Origin: Paracyclopina nana
Lineage: Eukaryota; Arthropoda; Copepoda; Cyclopoida; Cyclopettidae
Direction: 5' to 3'
Assembly: GCA_019096065.1 (NCBI GenBank)
Contig: JAGUCH010000002.1
Coordinates: 10,118,501-10,182,500, forward strand
DNA length: 64,000 nt
Below are positions 45,120 through 55,663 of the stretch, piece by piece. Position 1 is the stretch's first letter; each line of letters begins with the position of its first letter. The notes beneath the pieces are model-generated. The model was not told the DNA's origin. It saw only the letters and a program-made list of their open reading frames with translations, and did no database searches. The position numbers were made by a program, and so were the translations under genes.

Positions 45120-46250
45120 CATGCACTTTGCCCCTAGCCGTTTGCCCCTAGCCGTTTACCCCTAGTATGTTTGCCCCTTAGATTTTTGCCCCTAAAGACT
45201 TTTGCCCCCAAGACATTTTTCCTTAGACACATTTGCCCCTTGACATGTTTGCCCCTAGGATTTTTACCCCTGAAGACGTTTGCCCCTTAGATGTTTGCCC
45301 CTGGATATATTTGCCCCTAGATATATTTGCCTTGTACTTTTGCCCCTTGTACTTTTGCCCCTTGAACTTTTGCCCTTGGACTTTTGCCCCTTGGACTTTT
45401 GCCCCATGGACTTTTGCCCATTGGACTTTTGCCCATTGGACTTCTGCCCCTTGGACTTTTGCCTCCAAGATGGCTGCCCACAATACTTTCACTTGATTCC
45501 TGATGATTTGGATTTTATAATAATTTTACAAGACAAAACCTTCTTTAACCGGACTCCTAACCTAACCTAATATGATCATATTCAAAACAATCGATTTTTT
45601 TTCCTTTTTAAGAATAATATCTATTTTTTTTATTTTTTTGTAAGCTGATTGGATTGAGGCAATTTATAACCTAATCCCTAAAATGACTTATTCTAGGCAG
45701 TTTTTTAGTCCAATTGGTGCTGAAAGTTCATTTCAAATTGGACAAATTGTCAACTCAAGTAAACAGTGCAGTGGCAAAACAACCAAGGGGCAAAATTTTA
45801 CTGGTACTTGGGGCAAAAGTGCCTGAGGCAAACATCCCTAGGGGCAAAAATCCAAGGACAAAAATTAAAGGGGCAAAAATCCAAGGGGCAACAATCCAAG
45901 GGGCAAAGATCCAAGGGCAAAAATCCAAGGCAAAAATCCAAGGGCAAATATATCAAGGGGCAAACATCTAAGGGGCAAATGTCTTCAGAGGCAAAAATCC
46001 TTGGGGCAAAAATCCAAGGGGCAAAAAACCAAAAGGCAAATATATCAAGGGGCAAACATCTCTAAGGCAAAAGACTTTAGAGGCAAAAATCCTTGGGGCA
46101 AACTTGTCTAGGGGCAAATATCCAAAGGGCAAAAGTCTTGGGGGTGACTGTCTCTAAGGACAAAAATCTTAGGGGCAAACGTCTACAGGGGCAAACGGCC
46201 AGGGGCAAACATATCAGGGGTAAACGGCTAGGGGCAAAAGTCTTGAGACC
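45120..46250. mobile_element. foldback-like element with TTTGCCCCTAG-type iterated arms
   Basis: The left arm (about 45127-45480) is a run of 12-20 base units ending in TTTGCCCC. The right arm (about 45787-46240) is the same units inverted, GGGGCAAA. The outer parts GCCCCTAGCCGTTT and AAACGGCTAGGGGC match. The roughly 300-base centre is unrelated AT-rich DNA. The flanks GTTACTGACGGCTG and GTTACTGACAGCTG (13 of 14 identical) look like a target duplication. Long inverted arms made of internal tandem repeats are the defining trait of Drosophila foldback elements. The apparent 80-100 codon frames in the arms are repeat artefacts. Confidence 0.83.
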
Positions 46251-46760
46251 GTTACTGACAGCTGGTAGCTACAAAATCCTAGTTTTCTTTACCTTGTTCG
46301 TCAATTTCAGAATTAGAAGCTTATTTATATTTACTTACGTACGCTAACACACAAGACCTCTCTTGCCTATAATAACCGAAAATTCGAGACCATTTGTCGC
46401 ATTTTTACCATTTTGTTTCTCTGTTCAAAGGCTTGAGGAAGCCCGTTGGTCATCTTATTGCGTGCTTTTCAATTCAATAATTTGTTCATAGTTTCCTCAT
46501 GAGACTTCAAGTCTGATCATTGATTTTGTTTGAAGGGAAATTGCTCTGAACACCTGTTTCTACGTACATGGGAAGCAATATAGCCCAGCTTTTAAATGCC
46601 TATTCTGTAACATTTAGACAACAGGCTGGCAACCTTCGTTCTTAGCATCCCAGGAGGTAGTTTAATTTTCTTGATATACTACATACATACTCTTAAAATC
46701 GATGAGAGAAAATATATGTAAGCATTTGCTTTAATGTTGCAGTTAAGGTGCTCGAATGTG
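46251..46760. other. upstream region of the methyltransferase gene
   Basis: No coding sequence is recognised. TTTAATGTTGCAG ending at 46742 is a 3' splice acceptor 18 bases before the methyltransferase ATG, so a 5' UTR exon or a trans-spliced leader is likely. Confidence 0.45.
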
Positions 46761-47838
46761 ATGACCACTTCATCAGTGCGAGCGGCTGCTTCAGCGGCTC
46801 TTATTGCAGCATTTTCTATCTACCTGTATTTTGGTGCGAGGCTCATGACGACTACGGCAACGTATGAAGCTCAATACTTGCCAGCAGATGAGTTTTACAG
46901 AGTGTTTCGTGACTTCAAAAAGCATCTCGTCGAGAAGGGACCGGATCTTTTTGTCGAGCAAGTCAAGGCCAATTCATTTCAAGCCAAGTCACTGAAAGTA
47001 AGTAGCATATTAACTATTAGTGTTTTAAAACTATCAGTTTGGCTTAGTGGCTCTCCATTGGATCTGGCTACGGCGATATGGAATTGAAAATAATTGAACT
47101 TCTCGGAAGTGAGCAGCCCTCGTTGGAGATTCGCTTGCTTGAGTGCTATGAGCCTGGCTATGAGCAATTTCAGCATTTGTCCAAGACTGATTTTGGCCTC
47201 TCAACCAAGCTAAATTATGCCCCATTTACCGCTGTCACTGATCTTGATGACGAAAAATATGACATCATTACTATGTTCCATGTCCATTACTACTGGACAA
47301 CTCCAGAGGAAAGATTGCTTGTCATGGACAATCTTTTAAGACATTTAAGTCCTGGTGGAATCATGTACATTCTGGTCCTTGAAAAGGTGCCTCTAAAATG
47401 CTGTTCATGTTCCCAACATGTCTGATTTTATTTTCCTAGGGATATGAATTGCAAGTCAATTTACGATCAGAAACGTTGGCTAAGCTATCTTTTGCAGAGC
47501 CTAGATTTTATCGGTCATTGAAAATATACGGCTCTGACTTGGCTGAAAAGGAGATTTCACTCGTTTCAAAGTCGCTTGAAGATGTAACATCTCACTTGCC
47601 CTACAACTACACTGTCACAATTGACATCAAGCTATCGCAACTTGCTCATGTGGGAAGTGTGGCAAGCAATGTGTTGAGTTACATCCTTTCTGTTGATTTC
47701 AATGCACTCCATGCAGACGTCAAGGACTTCATCATAAACTGGATTGTCACTCACTGTCCGCAAGTTGATGAGGGCACGTATCAAATTCGTCAATCAGTGT
47801 CAGCTTTGATGTATTCTCGTGGAAAGCCGAGTGTCTAA
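46761..47838 (+). CDS. histamine N-methyltransferase-like SAM methyltransferase
   Basis: This is a class I SAM-dependent methyltransferase of 324 residues in three exons (46761-46997, 47048-47386, 47440-47838). A hydrophobic segment near the N-terminus (AAASAALIAAFSIYLYFG) suggests a membrane anchor, which soluble HNMT lacks. The cofactor motif WLSIGSGYGDMELKII with the following acidic LLECYEPG fits the HNMT layout, as does YDIITMFHVHYYW, the motif IV equivalent, and HLSPGGIMYILVLEKGYEL. The substrate is not predictable. The start is ATG 46761, after the acceptor at 46741-46742. AATAAA lies about 15 bases past the stop, and the gene converges on MFSD12 with stop codons only 30 bases apart. 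Confidence 0.75.
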
Positions 47839-47867
47839 AATCATTTAAAGCTTTCAATAAATCGTTG

Positions 47868-49292
47868 TTATTGGTCATTGGCAATCAGAGGAGTTCGTTC
47901 ACTTTGCTCCTCTTCACTAGTATTCACGCTGACTGCGAGGTGAGCTCGCCGAGTGCCGATTGATGCAGGAATCAATGAGCATACTGATAGAACGCCAATC
48001 ACAGCAGCTCCTCCACATGCATAGAAAATAATATCACGAAAGTAGAGACGACATAATATGCAAGTGTCGATCTTGGTGGGGATGAAATGTTGAATCAGCA
48101 TGACGGCCAGTCCGTTTGATACTTTGTCAGTGAGGCTCATCAGCCCGTAAATGAAGGCAGAAGAGTTGGTTTCAGTTCCAATGAACTCTGCCGTGAGAGA
48201 AAGGCTAGTGACAAGCATGATTGAGCCACCTACGCCTATGAAGATGGCTACAAAAAATATCATGGTTTCTGTCTTGGGGTCATCGGCGATGCATCCAAAT
48301 TGAGTCCAAAGACAGCCAGAAATTCCAACGCAAGCACCGATGATGAAGGTCCCTTTGCGGCCAAACACCTGCGTGGCTTTTTTCATTGGGAATGAGGTGG
48401 CAAATCCTGAGAGAAAAATAGTCAAGGGCACGGTAGCCACATATTGCGCAGGTAGCTGAAGGCTAACTTGAAGGTACAAGGGAATGTATGCTTGGGACAA
48501 GTTGACAAAAAGCCTCGTGCACATGTACACCATGGCAACTTGGTACAATTGTGGCTCTTTGAGCCAACTGTGAATGGATGTCCGACTAGGGATGTGGCCG
48601 TTATCATCAGCCAAATCCTCATTGGCAGGGAGACTGATGGAGGCATGGTACACTATGGATGCGACACTGCCCACAGATATGCACACGATCATGAGGTTTC
48701 GAAAGGCGTCCGCGTCACCGGGGCCAATCATGTCTGACGTGTTTTTGAGCAACCCCCAGGCAGCCAAGTAGACTAAAATGTTTGACAGCACCGTCATGCC
48801 GTACCGAATGGCGGTGAGGCCTGTCCGTTCGTCCTGAGACTGCGCCAAATCTGTGATTGCAGACAGATGCGAAATTTGCACGGAAGCCCAGCCGAATTGA
48901 AAGATGACCACAAACGCGCCATAGTACACCAGCTGAGCGGACTCATGGCTCATGGGGCAGCCAACGCATGAAATAAAGATGAACGGAAAACTGGCCAACA
49001 CGCAAACAGTGCCCACAAAGTGCCAAGCTTTCCGTTTGCCCAGCTTGTTGCACAGCCAAATATTGTCGCCTGTGTCCGAATGCAGACCAACAAATACGGT
49101 AGAAAATCCATCCGCCAATTGTCCAATTAAGATGATGGCGCCAGCGTTGATGTTGTCAAAGAGAAGCACTTTGTGAAAGAACAACAACAGGTACGTGAAC
49201 CACATGGAGGCGCACATATCATTCAGCACGTGACCGAGGCCAAAGCCAGCCTTCACCCTCAACGGGAGCCTCTCTGGCCTTGGCTCCTCCAT
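47868..49292 (-). CDS. MFSD12: MFSD12 family lysosomal/melanosomal transporter
   Basis: This is a major-facilitator protein of 474 residues in one exon with about 12 membrane segments. MFSD12 is needed for cysteine import into lysosomes and melanosomes in vertebrates. Family blocks include GFGLGHVLNDMCASMWFTYLL at the start, the substrate-loop motif GLHSDTGDN, GKRKAWH, GWASVQISHLSAITDL and ATSFPMKKATQVFGRKGTF. The C-terminal tail has an acidic dileucine-type signal (SEEEQSERTPLI), which fits lysosomal sorting. The start is ATG 49292. The 3' end overlaps or nearly overlaps the convergent methyltransferase transcript. Confidence 0.92.
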   Translation of the reverse strand: MEEPRPERLPLRVKAGFGLGHVLNDMCASMWFTYLLLFFHKVLLFDNINAGAIILIGQLADGFSTVFVGLHSDTGDNIWLCNKLGKRKAWHFVGTVCVLASFPFIFISCVGCPMSHESAQLVYYGAFVVIFQFGWASVQISHLSAITDLAQSQDERTGLTAIRYGMTVLSNILVYLAAWGLLKNTSDMIGPGDADAFRNLMIVCISVGSVASIVYHASISLPANEDLADDNGHIPSRTSIHSWLKEPQLYQVAMVYMCTRLFVNLSQAYIPLYLQVSLQLPAQYVATVPLTIFLSGFATSFPMKKATQVFGRKGTFIIGACVGISGCLWTQFGCIADDPKTETMIFFVAIFIGVGGSIMLVTSLSLTAEFIGTETNSSAFIYGLMSLTDKVSNGLAVMLIQHFIPTKIDTCILCRLYFRDIIFYACGGAAVIGVLSVCSLIPASIGTRRAHLAVSVNTSEEEQSERTPLIANDQ

Positions 49293-49620
49293 CCCACAAG
49301 TTACGTGGTAAAAACGGGGAGTTTCACAACTTTGCTATAGGTGAGCTTGATCAGCTGATTATCAGGTAAATGGAGTTGGAGAATAATTTTAAGGCCCACA
49401 CCCATTCTTAAATTCAATGTGTGGTTTCCATAAAAGAGTGCCTTAATCAACTTTACTCTCTAAATAGTAAGATTGTTCGTCTTTAGCGTTCTTTTAGAAT
49501 TTATTGTTTTTAAAAAGTCGTCTTTTTTTTAGATCAGTTACACATATTAGCTAGTTCGGTCTTTATCTGTTGCTGCATGTTGACGAATTTTCGCATAATT
49601 TCAGTTGAGCATATTTTGGA
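49293..49620. other. shared upstream region of MFSD12 and TOMM20
   Basis: The genes are divergent, so both promoters lie here. CGCATAATTTCAG, ending about 16 bases before the TOMM20 ATG, is a good 3' splice acceptor, implying a leader exon or trans-spliced leader. Confidence 0.45.
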
Positions 49621-50106
49621 ATGAACACACTCGTGAATCAACGGACTGTCAGCGTTGTGGCTGGGTTGGGAGCCGCTGCCTTCATCGGGTATTGCTTTTA
49701 CTTTGACCACAAGAGGAGGTCAGCCCCTGATTTCAGAGAGAAATTGAAAGCTCGAAGGAAAAAGGCCGCATCCAACGATGGCAACTTTCGATTTGAACTG
49801 CCAGACTTGTCCGACCAGGAGGCTGTGCAAAGATTCTTTCTTCAAGAAGTCCAAGCTGGTGAGGAATATTTAGGCCAAGGCAACGTAGAAATGGGCGTGG
49901 AACACTTGAGCATGGCTGTCGCTGTCTGTGGCCAACCTCACTCATTGCTTGGAGTCCTCCAGCAAACACTGCCTCAACCGGTTTACTCCCTTCTCCTGCA
50001 AAACTTGGATAAAGCACAGAAGCGAGTGCGAGACCATGCACTGTCATCATCATCAAACAAGGGCTCCAAGCCCGCTTCCAACATGAACGAGGAAGATGTG
50101 GAGTAA
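49621..50106 (+). CDS. TOMM20: TOMM20, mitochondrial import receptor
   Basis: This outer-membrane receptor recognises amphipathic presequences. The 161-residue single exon has an N-terminal anchor (VVAGLGAAAFIGYCFYFDHKRR, about residues 11-33), a charged linker with FREKLKARRKKA, and the receptor domain FFLQEVQAGEEYLGQGN with QPHSLLGVLQQTLPQPVYSLLL. The length and end (acidic NEEDVE) match animal TOM20. AATAAA follows at about 50119. Confidence 0.96.
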   Translation: MNTLVNQRTVSVVAGLGAAAFIGYCFYFDHKRRSAPDFREKLKARRKKAASNDGNFRFELPDLSDQEAVQRFFLQEVQAGEEYLGQGNVEMGVEHLSMAVAVCGQPHSLLGVLQQTLPQPVYSLLLQNLDKAQKRVRDHALSSSSNKGSKPASNMNEEDVE

Positions 50107-50375
50107 ATTGGCTCAGCAATAAAAAGCTTTCCAATTCGTTGTTCATTTTCTTTTTTTCAAAGCCTAGCTTCAGTTGAAGTCCTCAAGTAGGTCAATGGCT
50201 GGATGATGGACACAATGCGCAATATTTGAGTTTAGAGCGATTTCAATTTCTTTTATTCAAATAAGTGCTGAAGTCGATAGTTATGAGGGGTCATAATTCA
50301 AAATTGTAACATCTAAGGAGATTTCTTAAAATAGAAAACTGTGCTATATTCAAATAAATGGAATGCATTGGCGGA

Positions 50376-51985
50376 TTAACGCAGTGTTGATGCGTTACTA
50401 GAAATACTGTTGGCACCAGCTGAGGATGACTGCTGAAAGAGCTGCTTAATCAATGACCGTTTGTCTTGCTCAAGGGCGGTTACTTTGGTGCTTTGTCTGC
50501 CAACTTCATCAGTCAGCATTCTATTTTGCTCTTGCAGCCGTTCGATTCGTCTCACAAGCTCGAGATGGGATGCTCCAGCTAAAGAATCGGTTCCACTTGC
50601 TCGTGCAGAGGGATTCAACAGTAGTTGAAGCTTTCGGTTCATTTCTCGGATATTGGTCGTTTCACTATTGATACGCTCCTGAATTGACTTGGAACGTTAA
50701 AACGAAAGTTAAAAGCAACGCCAATAAAGTCTCACCTGATGGGTGTAGTTTGTGAAAGCATGCGTTGGTTGATGGGACGACAGTATGAGTTTGTTTTCGA
50801 CTTCTATGAGTTGAGCCTTGTACCAGTCATCAACGTGCTGTACCAACCTGAGCCCATCTTCTAGCGCCGATTTCTCGTGCTGTAGTTGATCAATTACCTT
50901 CACCTAGGAAAGCTATCAGTTTTTGAAGTTGAAATGAAACGGAAAAAATTCAAAGCTTACCATATCATTGTCGACCCCTCCTTGTAACGTATGCCTTCTA
51001 TTTGAAAGTTCTGCCTGTTTTTTGGCTTGTTTTCTCACATCTTGAAGGTTAGGCTGAGATACATAAGGAGATGGGGGTGCCTTCCAAATGAATTCAGGCT
51101 CATGTTCCTTTAATGATGCTGAAGGATGCGAAGGAAGGGAAGCAGTTGACCCTGATATTTCTCCCTTTTTTGCGAGATCACTATGAGAGATCCTGCTTGG
51201 GTCCCTCGGGGGCTTTGGTGGTGGTTCCATGCAAGTAACGGTTGATTTTTCCTTAGCAGTGCCAGGATCACTAGGAGTTGGCGATGAGTTTCTGGCAACT
51301 ATGCTAGCCGGTGGCGAAGAAGACTCTGCTAGAAGATTAGGCAAACTGTTGGTCCGAGACAATTCGGTTTCAACTTCAGAGTCGGTAGCTTGTCGGTGTC
51401 GTTGGGCGCCATGTCTGAGTATGGCAATTTTTAGGCCCGCGCAAAACCTCTCAAAAGTCAAGTACCCATCCGGGGTTGCAACTTTCCTCAGCGATGGCAC
51501 AATGTTGGGTGGGAGAACAGACCCCACTGCATCTTGAGACCAGTTTTCAGCGATTTCTGCGAAAAACAGCACTCATAATGTAACGCTAGAGAATACGCAT
51601 AATAATCTTAATGAGCATTCTCACCTTCTATATGGACCAAGCCAGTGCTTTCAACATCCAATAGAGTGAACAAACGCCTCATGGAGTCGATGAAGGTGTC
51701 AGGCAGGCCTTGAAGGATCTTTTTACTGGGCTGCCTTAAAAAGCCCCTGGAGCCTTCGTAGTAGCTTGAATCATGCATGCTACCTCCGGATGAAGTGGAG
51801 CTGTTAGGGCTCGCGTCATTCGAGCTATTTCCAACAGGTGTCCACCGCTGTCCGTTGGGAAAGGAAGCAGGTGGGGCAGAATTAGCACCGACATGCTGCT
51901 GTTGTTGGTGGTGACCGTTTTCACTCCACTGACTTACATATTGCTTGGCCAGGTGTTTTGGATAAAAGGAAGGCTTGGAATCCAT
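50376..51985 (-). CDS. suppressor APC domain-containing (SAPCD2-like) protein
   Basis: Exons 51985-51625, 51556-50961, 50903-50736 and 50678-50376 give 475 residues. The conserved domain spans the first splice: LPDTFIDSMRRLFTLLDVESTGLVHI joined to EIAENW, then GYLTFERFCAGLK, a degenerate EF-hand pair seen in SAPCD1/2. A long serine/proline region follows with PPPKPPRDPSR, a candidate SH3 ligand. The C-terminal third is coiled coil (VIDQLQHEKSALEDG and LVRRIERLQEQNRML). Vertebrate SAPCD2 acts in spindle orientation and cortical polarity; whether that holds here is unknown. The first exon has short polyglutamine and polyserine runs. Confidence 0.83.
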
Positions 51986-52085
51986 CCCCGAGCAATCATG
52001 AGATCTTTTAATTCCCAGGTCCCGCTTTCGTCAAGATCAGACAAATTTCAAATTTCACCTGTGCGAGCGACCTGAAGAGTCTACA

Positions 52086-52175
52086 GAGTTGCCAGACAAA
52101 TGTGGCTAATATTGGCAAATATTCATGTTTAATTTCGGAAAAAGCCAAATAGAATATTTTCTAGTCTGGCAACTC
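52086..52175. mobile_element. 90-bp palindromic mini-element
   Basis: GAGTTGCCAGAC and GTCTGGCAACTC are perfect inverted ends about 66 bases apart. The interior AAATGTGGCTAAT resembles words in the hAT-type MITE at 44679-45093. It lies between the divergent starts of the SAPCD-like and aminotransferase genes, so it may affect either promoter. Confidence 0.65.
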
Positions 52176-52320
52176 AACAGGGTTGTTAACGTTGGCTAGG
52201 TTGCTCAGCTTGACGGAAAATTCTTCCGCGACGAAGAAAACATAAGCAAATAGTTACGTCACAGCTCACCATCATCCATTTTGATTTCGTTTGCGGCTGC
52301 TGCAAGTAAGGATCTGTCAG

Positions 52321-53883
52321 ATGTGGTCATCGTTGGGCAACAAGTGTAGTAGCTCCGCGTTTCGTCTTGTCATTTCAGGCCGACATAGTTTCCTTGCAGC
52401 TAGGTGCCTGAGCAGCAGGATGGACAAGTTCACCTTGGCATCCAAATACGTTGGATTAGAGAAGAACGTTTGGTAGGTATTCGTTTAGTTGTTGGCGTTT
52501 TTGTGTTATAACGAAACTTTGCCCTGTAGGGTCGAATTTGTCAAGTTAGCCCTGGAGTACCAACCTCTCAATTTGGGTCAAGGCCTGCCTGATGATCTTG
52601 TTCCCGACGAAGTTGTGTCTTCGATGATGGACGTGATGAAGGATGAGAATCGCGCTTTGCAGCAATATACCAGGGGCTTTGGTCACCCTCGATTGGTAAA
52701 CTCCATAGCTTCGCTCTACACGCAATTGCTTGAGCGACAACCGGCTGTGATCAATCCACAAACTGAAGTTCTAGTCACCGATGGAGCATACGAAGCTCTT
52801 TTTTGTGCCATCATGGCCAATGTCAACCCTGGTGACGAAGTCATCATCATAGAGCCTTATTTCGACTGCTACGAGCCTATGGTTAAGTTGGCAGGAGGCG
52901 TTCCAAAGTTCATTGCACTGGCACCTCAAAATGTGAAGCCTGGTGAAGTGTCATCATCTGCTGATTGGAAGTTGGATCCACAAGAGTTGGCATCTCTGTT
53001 CAACGAAAAAACAAAAGCCATCATCTATAATAACCCTAACAACCCCCTAGGGAAAGTATTTCAGCTGGACGAGATCAAGATGATAGCGGACCTATGCAAG
53101 AAACATAACGTTCTAGTTATCTCGGATGATGTCTATGAGCACATGGTGTTTGATGACAACAAAATGATCCGAATCGCAACCCTACCCGATATGTGGGAAA
53201 GAACTATCACGATAGGCAGCGCGGGCAAGACTTTTTCCGTCACTGGGTGGAAGTTGGGCTGGGCGGTGGGTCCAGCACATCTTTTGTGGAACTGTCAAGT
53301 CGCCCATCAAAACTGCGTCTATGCCTGTCCAACTCCAATTCAGGAGGCTGTGGCACGATCCTTTGAGCGAGAGCTAGCTCGCATCGATGCTCCGGAATGC
53401 TATTTTCGCTCCATATCGGTTGACCTTCAAAAGCGGAGAGACATGATTGTCGATGTCCTCAAGGAAGCTGGAATGATGCCAGTCATCCCTGAAGGAGGGT
53501 ACTTTATCATGGCAAATTGGGATGCTTTTAGTAAGTACTTTAAGAACCAACAAAAGATTCTGAGATGTTGAGATGTGCTTCAATCTTGTAGAAAACAAGA
53601 TCGATCTGTCAAATGAAAATGATTCCGAGATGGACTTCAAATTTGCGAAGTGGTTATCTAAAAATAAGAAGCTACAGGGAATTCCGCCTTCGGCCTTCTT
53701 TTCTGCCCCTCACAAACATATCGGTGAAAGCTACATCAGATTTTGCTTCATTAAGGTAAAACTCATTTTTTTGTATGCCTACCATTAAATATCCAATTTT
53801 TCAATTTTTGACAATTGTAGAAAGAGGCAAGCCTCGAAAAGGCCAAGCAAATTCTCATGGATTGGAAGAAAGAGATGGAATAA
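52321..53883 (+). CDS. KYAT3: kynurenine--oxoglutarate transaminase / cysteine-S-conjugate beta-lyase (KYAT1/3)
   Basis: This is a PLP-dependent class I aminotransferase. Exons 52321-52472, 52530-53530, 53592-53755 and 53821-53883 give 459 residues. Motifs in order: LGQGLPDDLVPDEV, QYTRGFGHPRL, VTDGAYEALFCA, IIIEPYFDCYEPM, NNPNNPLGKVF, ISDDVYEHMVFDD, and the PLP lysine in GSAGKTFSVTGWKLGWAVGP. The N-terminus before MDKFTLASKYVG is basic and serine-rich with an FRL core, consistent with a mitochondrial presequence; an internal ATG there could give a cytosolic form. ATG 52321 directly follows the acceptor-like TCTGTCAG. KYAT1 and KYAT3 are not separated by what I can see. It converges on RPAP3, stop to stop 22 bases. 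Confidence 0.92.
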
Positions 53884-53905
53884 GTAAATGTGAATTAAAT
53901 ATTAT

Positions 53906-55619
53906 TTAATCAAGGAAGCAATTTTTCACAATATCTAAGTCCGACTTCGATATATCGAGAGGGTCGTTTTCAAGCTTTTCGATAAGGGATCGAAGCAGAC
54001 TTTTCTCCTTATCCTCCAAAAACATGACTAATGCGGAAATTCGCGGAACTTTAGAAATTCCAACGAGAGGCTTCGAAATTTGAGGAAAGTTGACCAGAGC
54101 ATGAATGATGCTTGAAAATACAGCAGGTTCCATTGAGTGTTTGAATACCCGTGGATAGTCAGCTACGGAGAGTAAGTTGAGATAGGCAAACTGGTCCTCA
54201 TGCTCCTTCAGTTGCTGCCAAACATTGGTAAATTGGACTGAAGTACTAGGCTTCTTCAAAGTTGGCTTCGTCCTGCTGAAGACTACGTTTCTGCCTTCGT
54301 TAATTTCAGCCTCAACTCTTTTGGTCTCACCAAGACTTTTGGTGGCAGCGTCCGATTTTTCCGGAGCATTATTAGCTGCAGTTTCGTCTTGATCGCATGT
54401 TGGTTCTGAGGCATCGTCATTTAAGACTTCTATTTTGGGACGAGCCGTAGTCACCTGCTCTTTACATTCAGTTAAGACAAAATCGTTCAGCTTTTCACTT
54501 GAATTGGAAATCTCTACGATTTCAATTTTTTTGAATGGTCCCGAGGAGCGCTTGTGGACAGGAAGATGCACTGGCATAACTTGTCCTGGAATAGAAGGCT
54601 CAATCGGCTTGGAATATTTTTCTTTCAAGTTTTTGGAGAATGTTTTCGAGGAAGATTTCCTGCCGGCTTCTTTCTTTTTGCCCTCGGTTGGAGCATTTTT
54701 CATCCTGAAGCGCAATTCCTCAATTTCAGCTTGCGCTTGCTTATTGCTTGGCTCCAATTCGACGACTTTTTGGAAGTCAGCCATTGATTTCCCGTAATTG
54801 AGCATGTTCTTCCGCGCAGTGGCTCTTCTCTGATAAGCTTTCACATAAGTTGGATCTAGACTGTAAGGGGAAATTAGCTCATCCTAAATTAATTTGCTCA
54901 CTCCACCCAAATATACAAGGCGGTGAAGCACACTGAACGCTTAGCTAGAAAAGTAACATTGTGAATTACCCACCTGATGGCCAGTGTACAGTCCGACTCA
55001 GCAAGGCTCCAGTCTTTCATTTTAAGGTATGCCATGGCTCGGTTGGCCGGCAAAACTGCATTTTTAGGGTCACATTTCATGCCATTAGTGTAGCTGCTGA
55101 CAGCCTCGGAAAATTTTCCTTGCTAAAAAAGGAAAGGACACAATAATGCTTAAGCACTCCACATACTAAATAGGTAGATTATACTTTGAAATATTCGTTC
55201 CCCTTGTCCTTTTCGACAATAGCTTTCTGTAGCTTCATCTCCTCGGTCAATTCGACCGTATCTTGGCCAGCGTTACCGTCCCCGTCAGCTGCATCGACCT
55301 CTTCAAGGGCCTTTTCAACGTCGAATTTTGCCCAGGCATCATACGCATTGGAGGGTATCCTGGTATTAACTTTGCACTTTTTCTCCTCTTTTTCATCGTC
55401 ATCTTCATCAGGAGCTTTAAGTTGGACGCTGTTCCTTAGTTCGTCGACGCTCCGAAGAGGCTGAAACTTTTTCTCTCGAGATTCCGCCTTCCTTTTTCTC
55501 AACTGCTCATCTTTGACGCCAATCTCCTTGGCCCAATTCCCCATGTCTCGCAAAAAGTTTTGCAACTCGTCGTTGTTTTGTTTCATTTGATGTTGCAACT
55601 TGATGATATCCTCAGACAT
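53906..55619 (-). CDS. RPAP3: RPAP3, R2TP co-chaperone subunit
   Basis: RPAP3 tethers Hsp90/Hsp70 to the R2TP complex for assembly of RNA polymerases, snoRNPs and PIKKs. Exons 55619-55185, 55122-54974 and 54860-53906 give 512 residues. The N-terminus has the family motif NNDELQNFLRDMGNWAKEI and AYDAWAKFDVEKALEE. One TPR domain follows (about 135-225: KDKGNEYFKQGKFSEA, AVLPANRAMAYLKMK, TYVKAYQRRATAR). The C-terminal RPAP3_C domain runs about 410-510 (FTNVWQQLKEHEDQFAYL and IHALVNFPQISK). Human RPAP3 has two TPR domains; only one is visible here. Its ATG is 44 bases after the OXSM stop, with TTCGTTTCAG four bases before it. Confidence 0.93.
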
Positions 55620-55663
55620 GGCGCTGAAACGAATGAGGATGTGATTATTTTCTGAGTGAATTA
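55620..55663 (-). promoter_or_regulatory. 44-bp intercistronic region OXSM>RPAP3 with splice acceptor
   Basis: Between the OXSM TAA and the RPAP3 ATG lie only 44 bases, including CATTCGTTTCAG with AG at 55625-55624. The same TTCGTTTCAG word occurs at the F-box>RAD51-like junction. No AATAAA is present. Independent transcription of RPAP3 would need a promoter inside OXSM. Confidence 0.65.

Noticed and set aside
45223-46347. 80-100 codon frames with APWTFAP or GAKIQGA periodicity
   Set aside because: They arise from the short tandem units of the foldback-like element; their periodicity follows the DNA repeat and they occur on both strands.
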